Shown: positions 1 through 9,321 of the stretch, piece by piece | How the letters are laid out: each line of letters starts with the position of its first letter | How positions within the stretch are numbered: the stretch's first letter is position 1 | Source of the DNA: Mesobaculum littorinae | GTDB lineage: Bacteria > Pseudomonadota > Alphaproteobacteria > Rhodobacterales > Rhodobacteraceae | DNA length: 64,000 bases | Reading direction: 5' to 3' | Assembly: GCF_004011175.1 (NCBI RefSeq) | Contig: NZ_RQXX01000004.1 | Location: forward strand, 186,001-250,000 | Translations under genes and position numbers: made by a program | Notes under the pieces: model-generated | Told to the model about the DNA's origin: nothing | The model's database searches: none | The model's input: the letters and a program-made list of their open reading frames with translations, nothing else

Positions 1-193
1 CCCAGCGGCGATCCCCGGTCATCAGGTCGAAGCTGCGCTGATAGAGCGTCGCCATCCCGTCCAGTGTCGCCTGCTTCACGATCACGGCCCCGGCCGTGGC
101 ATCCCCCCGGGCGACGACGAAGGCCGGAATATCGGCCAGCCGCAGACGCGCCAAGTAGGCATGCACCCAGAAATCGGCGGTCAGCCGGGCCAC
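1..193 (-). CDS. DUF1491 family protein (3' end outside window)
   Basis: The first 64 codons of a small protein begin at a GTG (191-193), nine bases after the era stop; AGG at 201-203 in the era stop region is a reasonable ribosome site. The visible product starts VARLTADFWVHAYLARLRL and continues through a VKQATLDGMA stretch to RSFDLMTGDRRW. From memory this matches the DUF1491 proteins that lie between era and recO in Rhodobacterales. The function is not known. It is co-directional with lepB-rnc-era and very likely in the same transcript. The stop codon is beyond base 1, so the length cannot be given. Confidence 0.8.
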   Translation of the reverse strand, partial: MARLTADFWVHAYLARLRLADIPAFVVARGDATAGAVIVKQATLDGMATLYQRSFDLMTGDRRW

Positions 194-202
194 GGGCAGT
201 CC

Positions 203-1126
203 TCAGCTCCCTTCGCCGAAATCGAGCCCCATCTCGGAATAGCGCTCGGCCTCTTCCAGCCAGTTGGGCCGCACGCGGACCTGCAGGAACAGATGCACCT
301 TGCGGCCCAGGAACTCTTCCAGATCCGTCCGGGCCGCCTGGCCCACGGCCTTGACCGTCTCGCCCTTGCGGCCCAGCACGATGCCCTTGTGGCCGTCGCG
401 GGCGACATAGATCACCTGCTCGATCCGGGCCGAGCCGTCGTCCTTTTCCTCCCAGCTCTCGGTTTCGACCGTCAGCTGGTAGGGCAGTTCCTGGTGCAGG
501 CGCAGGGTCAGCTTTTCGCGCGTCACCTCGGCCGCGATCATGCGCATCGGCAGATCGGCGATCTGGTCCTCGGGATACAGCCACGGCCCCTCGGGCAACG
601 CACCGGCGAGGTGGACGCGCAGGTCGGCGACGCCATAGCCCTTCTCGGCCGAGATCATGAAGGTCTCGGCAAAGGCGAAGCGCTGGTTCAGCTCGGCCGT
701 CAGGGCCAGAAGCCTGGGTCGCTCGACACGGTCGATCTTGTTGATGGCCAGAAGCACGGGGCGCCCCGTCAGCTGCTCGTCCAGCGCGATCAGGATCGCC
801 TCGACCCCCGGGGTGATCCCGCGATGCGCCTCGACCAGCAGCACCACGACATCGGCATCCGCCGCCCCGCCCCACGCGGCGGCGACCATCGACCGGTCCA
901 GCCGGCGCCGTGGGCGGAAGATGCCCGGCGTGTCGACAAAGACGATCTGCGCCGCGCCTTCCAGCGCCACGCCGCGGATCCGCGCCCGCGTCGTCTGCAC
1001 CTTGTGCGTGACGATCGAGACCTTGGCCCCGACCATCCGGTTCAGCAGCGTGGACTTGCCCGCGTTGGGCTCGCCGATCAGCGCGACGAACCCGGCCCGC
1101 GTCGGGGTGTCTTGGGTGTCATTCAT
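203..1126 (-). CDS. era: GTPase Era
   Basis: Essential Ras-like GTPase that binds 16S rRNA and assists 30S subunit assembly; it acts in the cytoplasm and at the membrane. The 307 residues are the normal length. The G domain shows the P-loop GEPNAGKS (18-25), the switch I stretch TTRARIRG (45-52), DTPG (65-68), NKID (129-132) and an SAEKGYG G5 motif. A C-terminal KH RNA-binding domain follows, roughly 200-290, with the [13 protein letters not shown] loop. The ATG lies inside the last codons of rnc (8-base overlap), so translation is probably coupled to RNase III, a common pairing in this lineage. Confidence 0.97.
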   Translation of the reverse strand: MNDTQDTPTRAGFVALIGEPNAGKSTLLNRMVGAKVSIVTHKVQTTRARIRGVALEGAAQIVFVDTPGIFRPRRRLDRSMVAAAWGGAADADVVVLLVEAHRGITPGVEAILIALDEQLTGRPVLLAINKIDRVERPRLLALTAELNQRFAFAETFMISAEKGYGVADLRVHLAGALPEGPWLYPEDQIADLPMRMIAAEVTREKLTLRLHQELPYQLTVETESWEEKDDGSARIEQVIYVARDGHKGIVLGRKGETVKAVGQAARTDLEEFLGRKVHLFLQVRVRPNWLEEAERYSEMGLDFGEGS

Positions 1127-1805
1127 GTCCGGTCACCTTGTCCAACAGCGCCCGCGCGGCGGCCTGCTCGGCGGCCCGTTTCGACCCCGCCTCGGCCACC
1201 GCAGTCTGGCCGCCGGCCAGCCGCGCCTCGATCGTGAAGACCGGCGCGTGGTCCGGCCCGGTCCGCGCCGTTTCGGTATAGACCGGCGGCGGCTCGCCCC
1301 GGCCCTGCGCCCATTCCTGCAGGCTGGTCTTGGGATCGCGTGCGTCGGCCTCGACCGTGTCGATCCGGCTGCCCCAGAGCCGCAGGATCACCTGCCGCGC
1401 CGCGTCGAGCCCGGCATCGAGGTAGACCGCCGCGATCACCGCCTCCATCGCGTCGCCCAGGAGCGCCGCCTTGCGCCGCCCGCCCGACATCTGCTCGGAC
1501 CGGCCAAGCTTGAGCACCTGCCCCAGCCCGATCTGGGAGGCGATGTCGGCGCAGGTCTCCTTGCGCACCAGCGCGTTGAAGCGCGGCGCCAGCAGCCCCT
1601 CGGCCGCGGCGCGATCGGCCCGCAGCAGCGCGTCGGCCATGACCAGCCCCAGCACCCGGTCACCCAGGAATTCCAGCCTCTGGTTGTCGGGGCGCGACAG
1701 CGACGAGATCGAAGAATGCGTCAGGGCCCGACGCAAAAGCTCGGGCCGCGCGAAATCGTGGCCCAGCCTGCCGGCAAAGGCGCTCAGCTCGGCCGATAGC
1801 GTCAC
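1119..1805 (-). CDS. rnc: Ribonuclease III
   Basis: Double-strand-specific endoribonuclease that processes rRNA precursors and structured mRNAs. The 228 residues hold the RNase III signature [13 protein letters not shown] at 41-53 (acidic catalytic residues E45 and D49), a second catalytic region with [14 protein letters not shown], and a C-terminal double-stranded-RNA-binding domain from about 155 with the [14 protein letters not shown] helix. The start is GTG; GTGA overlaps the lepB stop by four bases and the 3' end overlaps era by eight. lepB-rnc-era is therefore a tightly coupled operon. Confidence 0.97.
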   Translation of the reverse strand: MTLSAELSAFAGRLGHDFARPELLRRALTHSSISSLSRPDNQRLEFLGDRVLGLVMADALLRADRAAAEGLLAPRFNALVRKETCADIASQIGLGQVLKLGRSEQMSGGRRKAALLGDAMEAVIAAVYLDAGLDAARQVILRLWGSRIDTVEADARDPKTSLQEWAQGRGEPPPVYTETARTGPDHAPVFTIEARLAGGQTAVAEAGSKRAAEQAAARALLDKVTGHE

Positions 1806-2590
1806 TCGATCGCCTCGAAGAAGCGGTCGCCGCGCCAGGTCCAGAAGTAGAGCATCCGCCGCCCCGCCGAGGAAAAGATCACCCGGTCGGCCCGGCCGAT
1901 CAGGTTTTCCTCGGGCACGAAGCCCACGCCCATGGCATTCGGGCTGACCCGGCTGTCGGTCGAGTTGTCGCGGTTGTCGCCCATGAAGAAGTAGTGCCCT
2001 TCGGGGACCGTGTAGACATTGGTGTTGTCATAGGGGCCCTGCCGGATGTTCAGCACGTCGTGTTCGACCCCGTTGGGAAGGGTTTCGCGAAACCGCTCCT
2101 TGATGCAGTCGCCGCCGATCCCGACGCCGGCATTTGCGCATTGCGGCAGGTTCCCGACGCTGCCCTGCTGGGCATATTCCTCGACGAACTCGCCCGCCGG
2201 CACCTGCGGCGCGGCTTCGCCGTTGATGTAGAGCACACCGTCCTGCACCTGGATCTCGTCGCCCGGCAGACCGATCAGCCGCTTGATGAAATCCGACCCC
2301 GTGACGGGGTGGCGAAAGACGACGACATCGCCGCGCTCGGGCTCGGACCCCAGCCAGCGGTCGTCGATGAAGGAGCACAGGCCGAAGGGGCAGGAATACT
2401 GCGAATAGCCATAAGCCATCTTGTTGACGAAGAGGAAATCGCCGACGAGCAGGGTGTCCTTCATCGATCCCGTGGGAATCCAGAAGGGCTGGAAGAACAG
2501 CGTCCGGAAAATCCCTGCGATGAGCAGCGCGTAGACGATGGTCTTCACCGTCTCCCACACGCCATCCTGCTTGTCGGCCTTCGTCGCCAT
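1802..2590 (-). CDS. lepB: Signal peptidase I
   Basis: Membrane-bound serine protease that removes signal peptides from exported proteins. From the ATG at 2588-2590 the product has 262 residues; this start has AAGGAC upstream, and the longer open frame to 2668 has no such site. An N-terminal membrane helix (about 15-33) is followed by the catalytic serine in [10 protein letters not shown] (S42) and the general-base lysine in [12 protein letters not shown] (K103), the Ser/Lys dyad of the S26 family. The box [11 protein letters not shown] is also present. It is second in the acpS-lepB-rnc-era group, 130 bases after acpS. Confidence 0.96.
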   Translation of the reverse strand: MATKADKQDGVWETVKTIVYALLIAGIFRTLFFQPFWIPTGSMKDTLLVGDFLFVNKMAYGYSQYSCPFGLCSFIDDRWLGSEPERGDVVVFRHPVTGSDFIKRLIGLPGDEIQVQDGVLYINGEAAPQVPAGEFVEEYAQQGSVGNLPQCANAGVGIGGDCIKERFRETLPNGVEHDVLNIRQGPYDNTNVYTVPEGHYFFMGDNRDNSTDSRVSPNAMGVGFVPEENLIGRADRVIFSSAGRRMLYFWTWRGDRFFEAIE

Positions 2591-2720
2591 CAGCGCCTGT
2601 CCTTGAACGGAAAAAGTCCCGCGCTTCATGGGCGCCGGGGGGCAGGCTGTCAAGGCGAGCCCCGTCACCGGAGCGTGACGGAGGCGCCCCGCGCCGACGG
2701 CCGCAGCAGCCCGCCGCGGT

Positions 2721-3119
2721 CTAGAGCGGCCGCGCCTCGATCACCACGAAGGCCTGCGCCCAAGGGTGATCGTCGGTCAGGGTGACATGGATCACCGCGC
2801 TGTGGCCCGCGGGCGTCATCGCCTCGAGCCGCGCGCGCGCCCAGCCCGTGACCTCCATCACCGGCTGGCCGGTGTGCAGGTTCGACACGGCCATGTCCCT
2901 CCAGGCGATGCCCATGCGCAGGCCGGTGCCCAGCGCCTTCGAACAGGCCTCTTTCGCGGCCCAGCGCTTGGCATAGGTGCCCGCCACGTCGGCGCGCCGC
3001 GCGGCCTTGCGCTGCTCGGTCTCGGTGAAGACGCGGTTGCGGAACCGATCGCCGAACCGGTCGAGCGTCGCCGCGATGCGGTCGATATTGGCCAGGTCGG
3101 TGCCAATGCCCAGGATCAT
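2721..3119 (-). CDS. acpS: Holo-[acyl-carrier-protein] synthase
   Basis: Transfers 4'-phosphopantetheine from CoA to a serine of acyl carrier protein. The 132-residue product begins [15 protein letters not shown], with the magnesium-binding aspartate D8, and carries the second family motif [15 protein letters not shown]. In relatives it directly follows pdxJ; here a LysR gene on the other strand and a small minus-strand gene lie between pdxJ and acpS (see findings), so acpS must be transcribed from its own promoter or from that of the small gene upstream. Confidence 0.95.
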   Translation of the reverse strand: MILGIGTDLANIDRIAATLDRFGDRFRNRVFTETEQRKAARRADVAGTYAKRWAAKEACSKALGTGLRMGIAWRDMAVSNLHTGQPVMEVTGWARARLEAMTPAGHSAVIHVTLTDDHPWAQAFVVIEARPL

Positions 3120-3156
3120 CGCGCGGAAAGCCTCCAGTTGCGTGACCCCGCCCCTA

Positions 3157-3405
3157 TCACGCCCGCGGCGCGCTTGGATAGGCGCATCCCGCCCGGGGGG
3201 CGGGCGCGTGAGTGGACGACGGCACGGCCTGCGGCTGCGGCGTCTCGGACGTCGGCGTTGGGTGGGGCGGCGTCGGGTGGCGCGGCACCGGCAGGTCGGC
3301 CAGTTGATCGGGCCGCATGCCGCGCAGGTCGGGGTGATCCAGCGGATCGGGCGGGGTGGAGGCGACAGGCGGCCTGCGCCCCAGAAGGGCGAGAAACGTG
3401 AACAT
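3157..3405 (-). CDS. Small proline-rich hypothetical protein
   Basis: An 82-residue frame begins at an ATG (3403-3405) with a very good ribosome site, AAAGGA, eight bases upstream. It starts [16 protein letters not shown], contains a [20 protein letters not shown] stretch and ends in a low-complexity Pro/Thr/Ala tail. I do not recognise a family. It faces the LysR gene at 3496 across 90 bases, the usual layout of a LysR target, and ends 37 bases before acpS. The ribosome site supports it as real; the simple tail composition argues for caution. Confidence 0.5.
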   Translation of the reverse strand: MFTFLALLGRRPPVASTPPDPLDHPDLRGMRPDQLADLPVPRHPTPPHPTPTSETPQPQAVPSSTHAPAPRAGCAYPSAPRA

Positions 3406-3495
3406 TGCGATATTCCTTTTGCTTGGTCTTTAGATCGGCGTTGTGAGGAGTTTGTGAAATTGCAGAAATGGGGCGCACCCCTTAAGCTTGGCTAA

Positions 3496-4404
3496 ATGAA
3501 AGGCGCCGACCGCATTCCCCTGAACGCCCTGCGGGCCGCGGCCACGGTGGCCCGCGATGGCAGCCTATCGCAGGCGGCGCGGGCGCTTGGCGTGTCGGTG
3601 GGCGCCGTTTCACAACAGATCGCGCGGGCCGAAGCGCAGCTTGGCCTGCCGCTCTTCCTGCGCGACCGCCACGGCATGACGCCGACGCCGGAGGCGGCCG
3701 AACTGCTGGCGGGCCTGGGCCGCGGGTTCTCGGAAATCGGCCGCGCGCTCGACACGTTGGAGCGGCGGCGCGACAACGTGGTGCGGGTCTCGGTCGCACC
3801 AATCTTCGCGACCCGCTGGCTGGTCTGGCGGCTGCGCGACTTCTACCGGCAGAACCCCGGCGTGAAGGTGCGGCTGGACATCGACACACACCTCGCCGAT
3901 CCGCTGCGCGGCGAGGTCGACTATGCGATCCGGGTCGGCCCCGGCGGGTGGCCCGGGGTCCGGGCCGAGCGGCTGTTCGACCTGCTGGTCGTGCCGGTCT
4001 GCGCGCCCGAGGTCGGGGCCCGGCTTGCGACCCCCGAAGACCTGGCGACCGTCCCGATCATCCGCGACCCCGACGCGCTTTTTACCTGGGACGACTGGCT
4101 GGCGCCCGTGGGGTTGTCGTCCGACATGCTGGAAGAGGGGATCGAGCTGCCCGATGCCTCGATGTGCCTCGACGCCGCGATTTCAGGCATGGGTGTCTTC
4201 CTCGCGTTCGAGGTTCTGGCCCGCGAGGGGCGGGATTACGGCAAGCTTGTCACCCCGTTCCCCCGCTATGCCCGCACGCGGCACCATTATGCGCTGGTCT
4301 CGGACCCCGCGCGCAGCCCCGCCCCGCCGCAGCAGGCCTTTCGCCGCTGGCTGATGGCGACCTTGGCCGAGGAGCGCATGGGCGATCCCGCTGTGGTGCC
4401 CTGA
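3496..4404 (+). CDS. LysR-family regulator, GcvA-like
   Basis: A 302-residue transcription factor with an N-terminal winged helix-turn-helix (about 8-65; LNALRAAATVARDGSLSQAARALGVS, then VGAVSQQIARAE) and a periplasmic-binding-like co-inducer domain (about 92-295). The sequence style resembles the GcvA/AmpR branch of LysR proteins. No strong ribosome site precedes the ATG; the short leader follows an AT-richer stretch (3410-3470) that probably holds the divergent promoters. It lies opposite in strand to, and between, pdxJ and acpS. Its target is unknown; the small gene at 3157-3405 is the nearest candidate. Confidence 0.85.
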   Translation: MKGADRIPLNALRAAATVARDGSLSQAARALGVSVGAVSQQIARAEAQLGLPLFLRDRHGMTPTPEAAELLAGLGRGFSEIGRALDTLERRRDNVVRVSVAPIFATRWLVWRLRDFYRQNPGVKVRLDIDTHLADPLRGEVDYAIRVGPGGWPGVRAERLFDLLVVPVCAPEVGARLATPEDLATVPIIRDPDALFTWDDWLAPVGLSSDMLEEGIELPDASMCLDAAISGMGVFLAFEVLAREGRDYGKLVTPFPRYARTRHHYALVSDPARSPAPPQQAFRRWLMATLAEERMGDPAVVP

Positions 4405-4567
4405 CAGCGCCCCGGCCCACGCAGCCCAGCCCGGCCTGCTGCTGCGGGGCCTGCCGGACGCTCAGCCCGCGCTGCGCTCTCCACCCGGAGACGGCAACAG
4501 TGGCACAATTCAGCCCGCGCCGTGCCGGGTGTCGGCGGTCATGTCGGCGGGGCCGCTGGCCGGCGTC

Positions 4568-5314
4568 TCAGGTCGTGCGGGCCTCGTCCATGTGGCGGCG
4601 CATCTCGTCGATGGCGGGGCCCAGCCCGCGAAAGATCGCCTCGCCGATCAGGAAGTGCCCGATATTCAGCTCGGCCACCTGCGGCAGCGCGGCAATGGGC
4701 GCAACGGTGTCGTAGGTCAGGCCATGGCCCGCGTGCACCTCAAGCCCGAGGTCCGCGGCCAGCGCGGCCATCTCGGTCAGGCGCTCCAGCTCGGCATCGC
4801 GCTCGGCCAGCCGCCCCTCGGCATGGGCGTCGCAATAGGCGCCCGTGTGCAGTTCGACGACGGCCGCACCGATGCGCCGCGCGGCCTCGATCTGCGGGCG
4901 GTGGGCAGCGACGAAGATCGACACCCGGCAGCCCGAGGCCGCGAGGGGGGCGATGAAATGCGCCAGTCGGTTTTCGTCACGCGCGACCTCGAGCCCGCCC
5001 TCGGTGGTCCGCTCCTGCCGTTTCTCCGGGACCAGGCAGACGGCATGCGGGCGATGCCGCAGCGCGATGCTCTGCATCTCCTCGGTGGCGGCCATCTCGA
5101 GGTTGAGCGGGATCGACAACCCCTCGGACAACGCGGCGATGTCGGCGTCCGAGATGTGGCGGCGATCTTCGCGCAGATGCGCGGTGATGCCGTCGGCGCC
5201 CGCGGCCTCGGCCAGCTGCGCGGCGCGGTAGGGGTCGGGATAGTCGCCGCCCCGCGCGTTCCGCACCGTCGCCACATGGTCGATATTGACCCCGAGCCTG
5301 AGCCTGCCAGCCAT
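4568..5314 (-). CDS. pdxJ: Pyridoxine 5'-phosphate synthase
   Basis: Condenses 1-deoxyxylulose 5-phosphate with 3-amino-2-oxopropyl phosphate to give pyridoxine 5'-phosphate, in the DXP-dependent B6 pathway. From the ATG at 5312-5314 the protein has 248 residues, the family length, and an AGGGAGG ribosome site stands upstream; the open frame extends to 5413 but those residues are not family-like. The TIM barrel opens with [19 protein letters not shown] and contains [12 protein letters not shown] and VELHTGAYC, all typical PdxJ segments. The gene ends 163 bases from the convergent LysR gene; I see no convincing terminator between them. Confidence 0.96.
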   Translation of the reverse strand: MAGRLRLGVNIDHVATVRNARGGDYPDPYRAAQLAEAAGADGITAHLREDRRHISDADIAALSEGLSIPLNLEMAATEEMQSIALRHRPHAVCLVPEKRQERTTEGGLEVARDENRLAHFIAPLAASGCRVSIFVAAHRPQIEAARRIGAAVVELHTGAYCDAHAEGRLAERDAELERLTEMAALAADLGLEVHAGHGLTYDTVAPIAALPQVAELNIGHFLIGEAIFRGLGPAIDEMRRHMDEARTT

Positions 5315-5369
5315 GCCGTCCCCTCCCTTTCGTCTCCGGCGTCCCGGGGCCCCGCCACGCCAGCCGCCC

Positions 5370-6005
5370 CTAATCCGCCTTAGCCGCCTGTGCCTTGGCC
5401 CGGCGGGCGGCAAAACTCTTCTTCAATCGCCCGATGCGGGCCTTCTGGTAAGCCGCGATCACCGGGCGGGTGACCGCATAGGACACGACCGCCGCGATCA
5501 GCCCCGGCACCAGCCCGCCTACCAGATAGGGCAGGAACACACCCGAGAAAAAGTCGTCGAGCCGCCCCCAGTGCGTCGGGTCCGAGGTGAAGACGGCACG
5601 CAGGTTCGCCCACAGCTCGGCCGAGGCCTGTCCGAAGGCGCCGAAGACCTGATGCAGCGGCACGGCATGGCCGGTGTCCAGGATCTTGGCCCCCAGTTCG
5701 ACCGACATCGCGGCGATGATCGGAAAGGTCAGCGGATTGCCGAAGAACGTCGCCATCAGCGCCGCCAGGACATTGCCGCGGATCAACCACGCCATGCCGC
5801 CCGAAATCAGGAAATGCAGGCCGAAGAAGGGGGTGAAGCAGACGAAGATGCCGCAGGCGATCCCGCGCGAGATCTTGTGCGCCGGGTCGGGAAGGCGACG
5901 CAGGCGGTAGACGACATAACGCACGGCCCGTATCCATCCGCCGCGCGGATAGATGAACCGTCCCAGACGGTTCAGCCAGGGCTGCGGACGCCGCTTGAAT
6001 ACCAC
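5370..6005 (-). CDS. DUF2062 membrane protein
   Basis: A 211-residue inner-membrane protein of the DUF2062 family, which has no settled function. The stretch [18 protein letters not shown] and the GNPLTFP motif are characteristic, and there are about three hydrophobic segments (roughly 46-66, 70-95 and 160-185) with a basic C-terminus. The start is taken as GTG (6003-6005), preceded by AGGAG. It lies between rsh and pdxJ on the same strand, a placement I recall from other Rhodobacterales. Confidence 0.85.
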   Translation of the reverse strand: MVFKRRPQPWLNRLGRFIYPRGGWIRAVRYVVYRLRRLPDPAHKISRGIACGIFVCFTPFFGLHFLISGGMAWLIRGNVLAALMATFFGNPLTFPIIAAMSVELGAKILDTGHAVPLHQVFGAFGQASAELWANLRAVFTSDPTHWGRLDDFFSGVFLPYLVGGLVPGLIAAVVSYAVTRPVIAAYQKARIGRLKKSFAARRAKAQAAKAD

Positions 6006-6032
6006 CCGGTTCGGTCTCCTGTCTCGTCGGGG

Positions 6033-8153
6033 TCAGGGCCTGCGATCGAGATCCCTGTACCGCGTGATCGCCGCCACGTCGCTTTCGGCTTCGAGCGCCA
6101 GCATTACTGCATGCATATGCTCCACATCCCGTAAATCAACATCGACGAGCAGGCGATAGAAGTCGGGCTTGCGATCCACGAAGCGCAGATCAGAGATGTT
6201 GGCCTGCTTCTCGCCGATCAAGGTGCAGATCCGCCCCAGCACCCCGGCGCCGTTGGCGATCGTCATTTCGAAGCTGACGGTGTTGACCGCGGGATGCAGG
6301 CCGGAATGCCAGTGCAGATCGACCCAGCGTTCGTTCTGCTCTTCGAATTCGACCAGGGTGGGACAGTCGATCGAGTGGATCACGACTCCGCGACCGCGGT
6401 AGGCGATGCCGACGATTCGCTCGCCCGGAAGCGGCTGACAGCATTGCGCGCGCTGGAACGTCTGTTCCGGCGACAGCCCCAGCACCGCGCGGGCAGCGTC
6501 GATTTCGTCGCCACCCGTCCCGGCGAGGTCGGGATAGAGGGTGCGCACGACCGTCCGCGCCGTAAGCTCGCCCGAGCCCAGCCGCTCCAGCAGCACGTCG
6601 GCGTCGTGCAGGCCCATCTGCCGCGCGGCGGCGGCCAGTGCCTTGGTCGTGGCGCGCTTGCCCACGTGGTCGAAGGCCACGCGCGCCAGCTCGGCTCCGA
6701 GCTTGATGAAGCGTTCGCGGTCCTCTTCCCGCAGCGACCGGCGGATCGCGGACTTGGCCCGGCCCGTCGCCACGATGTCGATCCACGTCGCCTGCGGGCG
6801 CTGCCCCTCGGCGGTGATGATCTCGACCGACTGGCCGTTCTTCAGCCGGGTCCAGAGGGGCACGCGGATCGCGTCGACCTTGGCGCCGACGCAGCTGTCG
6901 CCGATCCGGGTGTGGATCGCATAGGCGAAATCCAGCGGCGTCGCGCCCTTGGGCAGCTTGACCACGTCGCCCTTGGGCGTGAAGCAGAACACTTGGTCCT
7001 GGTACATCTCCAGCTTCACTGCCTCGAGGAACTCGTCATGATCCTCGGCAGCGTCGAACCGTTCGGTCAGGGTGGAAATCCAGCGGGCAGGATCGACCGC
7101 GAACCTGTTCTCGGCCGGCACGCCGTCACGGTAGGACCAGTGCGCGGCAACGCCGGTCTCGGCGACCTCGTGCATCTCGCGGGTGCGGATCTGCACCTCG
7201 ACCCGCTTGCCGTCGCGCCCCGACACCGTGGTGTGGATGCTGCGGTACCCGTTCGACTTGGGCTGGCTGATGTAGTCCTTGAACCGCCCCGGCACCGATC
7301 GCCAGCGCTGGTGGATCACGCCCAGGATGCCGTAGCAATCGGCCTCGGACCCACAGATCACGCGGAAGCCGTAGATGTCGGAAAGGCGGGAGAATCCCAT
7401 CTCCTTTTCCTGCATCTTGCGCCAGATCGAGAACGGTTTCTTGGCGCGACCGAAGACCTGCGCCTCGATCCCGGCGCGGTCCAGTTCGTGGCGGATGTCG
7501 GTGGTGATCTGGTCGATCACGTCGCCGGTTTCGTGCTGCAACCGGATGAAACGGCGGATGATCGAGGTGCGCGCATCGGGGTTGAGCACCTGGAACGCCA
7601 GGTCCTCAAGCTCTTCGCGCATCCACTGCATGCCCATGCGGCCGGCGAGCGGCGCGAAGATCTCCATCGTCTCGCGCGCCTTCTGGACCTGCTTTTCGCT
7701 GCGCTGGAACTTGATCGTGCGCATGTTGTGCAGGCGGTCGGCCAGCTTGACGAGGATGACCCGCAAGTCCTTCGACATCGCCATGAAGAGCTTGCGAAAG
7801 TTCTCAGCCTGCTTGGTTTCGGACGAATGCAGCTGAAGGTTGGTAAGCTTCGTCACCCCGTCGACCAGTTCCGCGACATCGCGACCGAAGCGGCCCGAGA
7901 TCTCGTTATAGGTCGACTTGGTATCCTCGATCGTGTCGTGCAGCAGCGCGGTCACGATGGTCGCATCGTCCAGCCGCATGTGGGTGAGGATGGCGGCGAC
8001 GGCGACGGGATGGGTGAAATAGGGTTCGCCGGACTGGCGAAACTGGCCGTCGTGCATCTGCGCGCCGTAGTCGTAGGCGGCGCGCAGCTTGTCGGCATCG
8101 GCCTTGGGATTGTAGTTACGGACCAGCGCGATCAGGTCGTCTGCGTCGATCAT
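6033..8153 (-). CDS. Bifunctional (p)ppGpp synthetase/hydrolase Rsh
   Basis: Makes and destroys the stringent-response alarmone (p)ppGpp. From the ATG at 8151-8153 the protein has 706 residues. Order of domains: HD hydrolase (about 25-175, with H72-D73 and E76-D77 in LLHDTIEDT), nucleotidyltransferase synthetase (about 235-350, with QPKSNGYRSIHTTV), TGS (about 385-450) and ACT (about 630-706). The RFKD motif in the synthetase is the form associated with bifunctional rather than RelA-only enzymes, and the intact HD motif agrees. It is probably the only long Rsh of the cell, as is usual in this group, and follows rpoZ by 44 bases. Often annotated spoT or relA. Confidence 0.94.
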   Translation of the reverse strand: MIDADDLIALVRNYNPKADADKLRAAYDYGAQMHDGQFRQSGEPYFTHPVAVAAILTHMRLDDATIVTALLHDTIEDTKSTYNEISGRFGRDVAELVDGVTKLTNLQLHSSETKQAENFRKLFMAMSKDLRVILVKLADRLHNMRTIKFQRSEKQVQKARETMEIFAPLAGRMGMQWMREELEDLAFQVLNPDARTSIIRRFIRLQHETGDVIDQITTDIRHELDRAGIEAQVFGRAKKPFSIWRKMQEKEMGFSRLSDIYGFRVICGSEADCYGILGVIHQRWRSVPGRFKDYISQPKSNGYRSIHTTVSGRDGKRVEVQIRTREMHEVAETGVAAHWSYRDGVPAENRFAVDPARWISTLTERFDAAEDHDEFLEAVKLEMYQDQVFCFTPKGDVVKLPKGATPLDFAYAIHTRIGDSCVGAKVDAIRVPLWTRLKNGQSVEIITAEGQRPQATWIDIVATGRAKSAIRRSLREEDRERFIKLGAELARVAFDHVGKRATTKALAAAARQMGLHDADVLLERLGSGELTARTVVRTLYPDLAGTGGDEIDAARAVLGLSPEQTFQRAQCCQPLPGERIVGIAYRGRGVVIHSIDCPTLVEFEEQNERWVDLHWHSGLHPAVNTVSFEMTIANGAGVLGRICTLIGEKQANISDLRFVDRKPDFYRLLVDVDLRDVEHMHAVMLALEAESDVAAITRYRDLDRRP

Positions 8154-8197
8154 TGCGGCCCGTCCACCGGCCCCTGCAGGCAAGGGCCGCCCCCTTC

Positions 8198-8554
8198 TTA
8201 CGGCTGGCCTTGGGCCGCCATCAGTGCGCGCAGAAGCTGCTCTTCCGAGGGGTCCTCGTCAGGCTTGTCGGCGGTCTCGCCCCCGCCCATGAGCAGAGCC
8301 ATCGTGTCCTCTTCGGGTTCGTCGACCTCGATCTGGGTCTGATGGCTTTCGATCATCCGCTCGCGCAGATCTTCGGCCGACTGGGTCTCTTCGGCGATTT
8401 CGCGCAGGCTGACGACCGGGTTCTTGTCGTTGTCGCGATCCACGCTCAGGCCCGAGCCCGAGGTGATTTCGCGGGCACGATGGGCGGCGAGCATAACCAG
8501 CTCGAACCGGTTCGGAACCTTGTCTACGCAGTCTTCAACCGTCACGCGGGCCAT
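8198..8554 (-). CDS. rpoZ: RNA polymerase omega subunit
   Basis: Small subunit that chaperones beta-prime in RNA polymerase and is linked to ppGpp response. The 118 residues begin [30 protein letters not shown], the omega core; an acidic C-terminal half with [15 protein letters not shown] follows, as in other alphaproteobacteria. A GGAG site lies before the ATG. It is first in the rpoZ-rsh-DUF2062-pdxJ group and has its own promoter (8592-8620). Confidence 0.96.
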   Translation of the reverse strand: MARVTVEDCVDKVPNRFELVMLAAHRAREITSGSGLSVDRDNDKNPVVSLREIAEETQSAEDLRERMIESHQTQIEVDEPEEDTMALLMGGGETADKPDEDPSEEQLLRALMAAQGQP

Positions 8555-8586
8555 GGATGTCTCCGATCAGTGTGAGTGGTCCGAAA

Positions 8587-8603
8587 GGGCCTTAGTAAGG
8601 CCC
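8587..8603. promoter_or_regulatory. 17-base palindrome over the rpoZ -10 box
   Basis: GGGCCTTA and TAAGGCCC flank a single central base as a perfect inverted repeat, and the repeat covers the -10 box of the rpoZ promoter. It could be an operator. As RNA it could also form a six-pair stem with a five-base loop that might end the upstream folK transcript. Confidence 0.4.
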
Positions 8604-8620
8604 GCGAAAGAGCTTGACAA
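8592..8620 (-). promoter_or_regulatory. Probable sigma-70 promoter of rpoZ
   Basis: On the minus strand, TTGTCA (8615-8620) is separated by exactly 17 bases from TACTAA (8592-8597). Both boxes are close to the sigma-70 consensus. The start point would be about 8585, giving a leader of some 30 bases before the rpoZ ATG. Confidence 0.6.
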
Positions 8621-8637
8621 GTCGATTTCTAACAACC

Positions 8638-9228
8638 TCACAAAGGCTCGATCCCAGCGCGGGCCGCCGCGGGCAGATCCGCGGCCATCTCGGCCACGCT
8701 GCGGTGCGACAGGGGGTGCCGCCAGCCGGGCGCGACCTCGGCCAGGGGGACCAGAACGAAGCCGCGATCCTGCAGGCGCGGGTGGGGCAACAGCACCCGG
8801 TCGGGCGTCTCGCGCATCTGGCGCGCCAACGGCAGCCGCTGCCAGCGACGCAGCGTCAGGGCATCGGGCAACACCGCACCGCCCACGGCCAGCAGGTCCA
8901 GATCCACCGTCCGTGGACCCCACCGCTGCCGCCGGCGCCGGCCCAGGGCGCGTTCGACCGCGTGCAGGCGAGCCAGTATCCGCTCGGCCGGCAGGGCCGA
9001 CACGAACACCGCCGCGGCGTTCGCGAAATCGGGCCCCGCGCCCGCGGGAAAGGCCGGCGTGCGAAACATCCGGCTGCGCCGGACCAGCCGGAACTCGGGC
9101 CGGTCCAGCAGCACCAGTGCCCGTTCAAGCGAGGCGGCGCTGGCCTGGGTGCCCAGGGGCAGGTTTCCGCCCAGCGCGACCAGAACCGCGCGGCGGCCGG
9201 AAATACGACTGAAGTGTTGCGCGATCAC
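8638..9228 (-). CDS. folK: 2-amino-4-hydroxy-6-hydroxymethyldihydropteridine pyrophosphokinase
   Basis: Transfers pyrophosphate from ATP to 6-hydroxymethyl-7,8-dihydropterin in folate synthesis. The HPPK fold is shown by VALGGNLPLG near the start, the RSRMFRTPAF strand, the RWGPRTVDLDLL signature (the two aspartates bind magnesium) and LPHPRLQDRGFVLVPLAEV. The start is uncertain: GTG at 9226-9228 and TTG at 9229-9231 are adjacent; I chose GTG, giving 196 residues. It is divergent from the NYN gene, with 93 bases between them. Confidence 0.92.
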   Translation of the reverse strand: MIAQHFSRISGRRAVLVALGGNLPLGTQASAASLERALVLLDRPEFRLVRRSRMFRTPAFPAGAGPDFANAAAVFVSALPAERILARLHAVERALGRRRRQRWGPRTVDLDLLAVGGAVLPDALTLRRWQRLPLARQMRETPDRVLLPHPRLQDRGFVLVPLAEVAPGWRHPLSHRSVAEMAADLPAAARAGIEPL

Positions 9229-9321
9229 CAAGGAACTCTAGATAGTGCCGAACTCCGCCAGGCAATATTTCAATCGCTCACGACGACGCAATGGCGGACA
9301 AGTTCAAAAGGGTACCCATTC

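Noticed and set aside
3406-3495. A specific LysR binding box between the small gene and the LysR gene
   Set aside because: The region is AT-richer and well placed, but I could not find a clear T-N11-A dyad to report as a site.
6294-8342. A 682-codon plus-strand frame opposite rsh
   Set aside because: Shadow of rsh; composition typical of an antisense GC frame.
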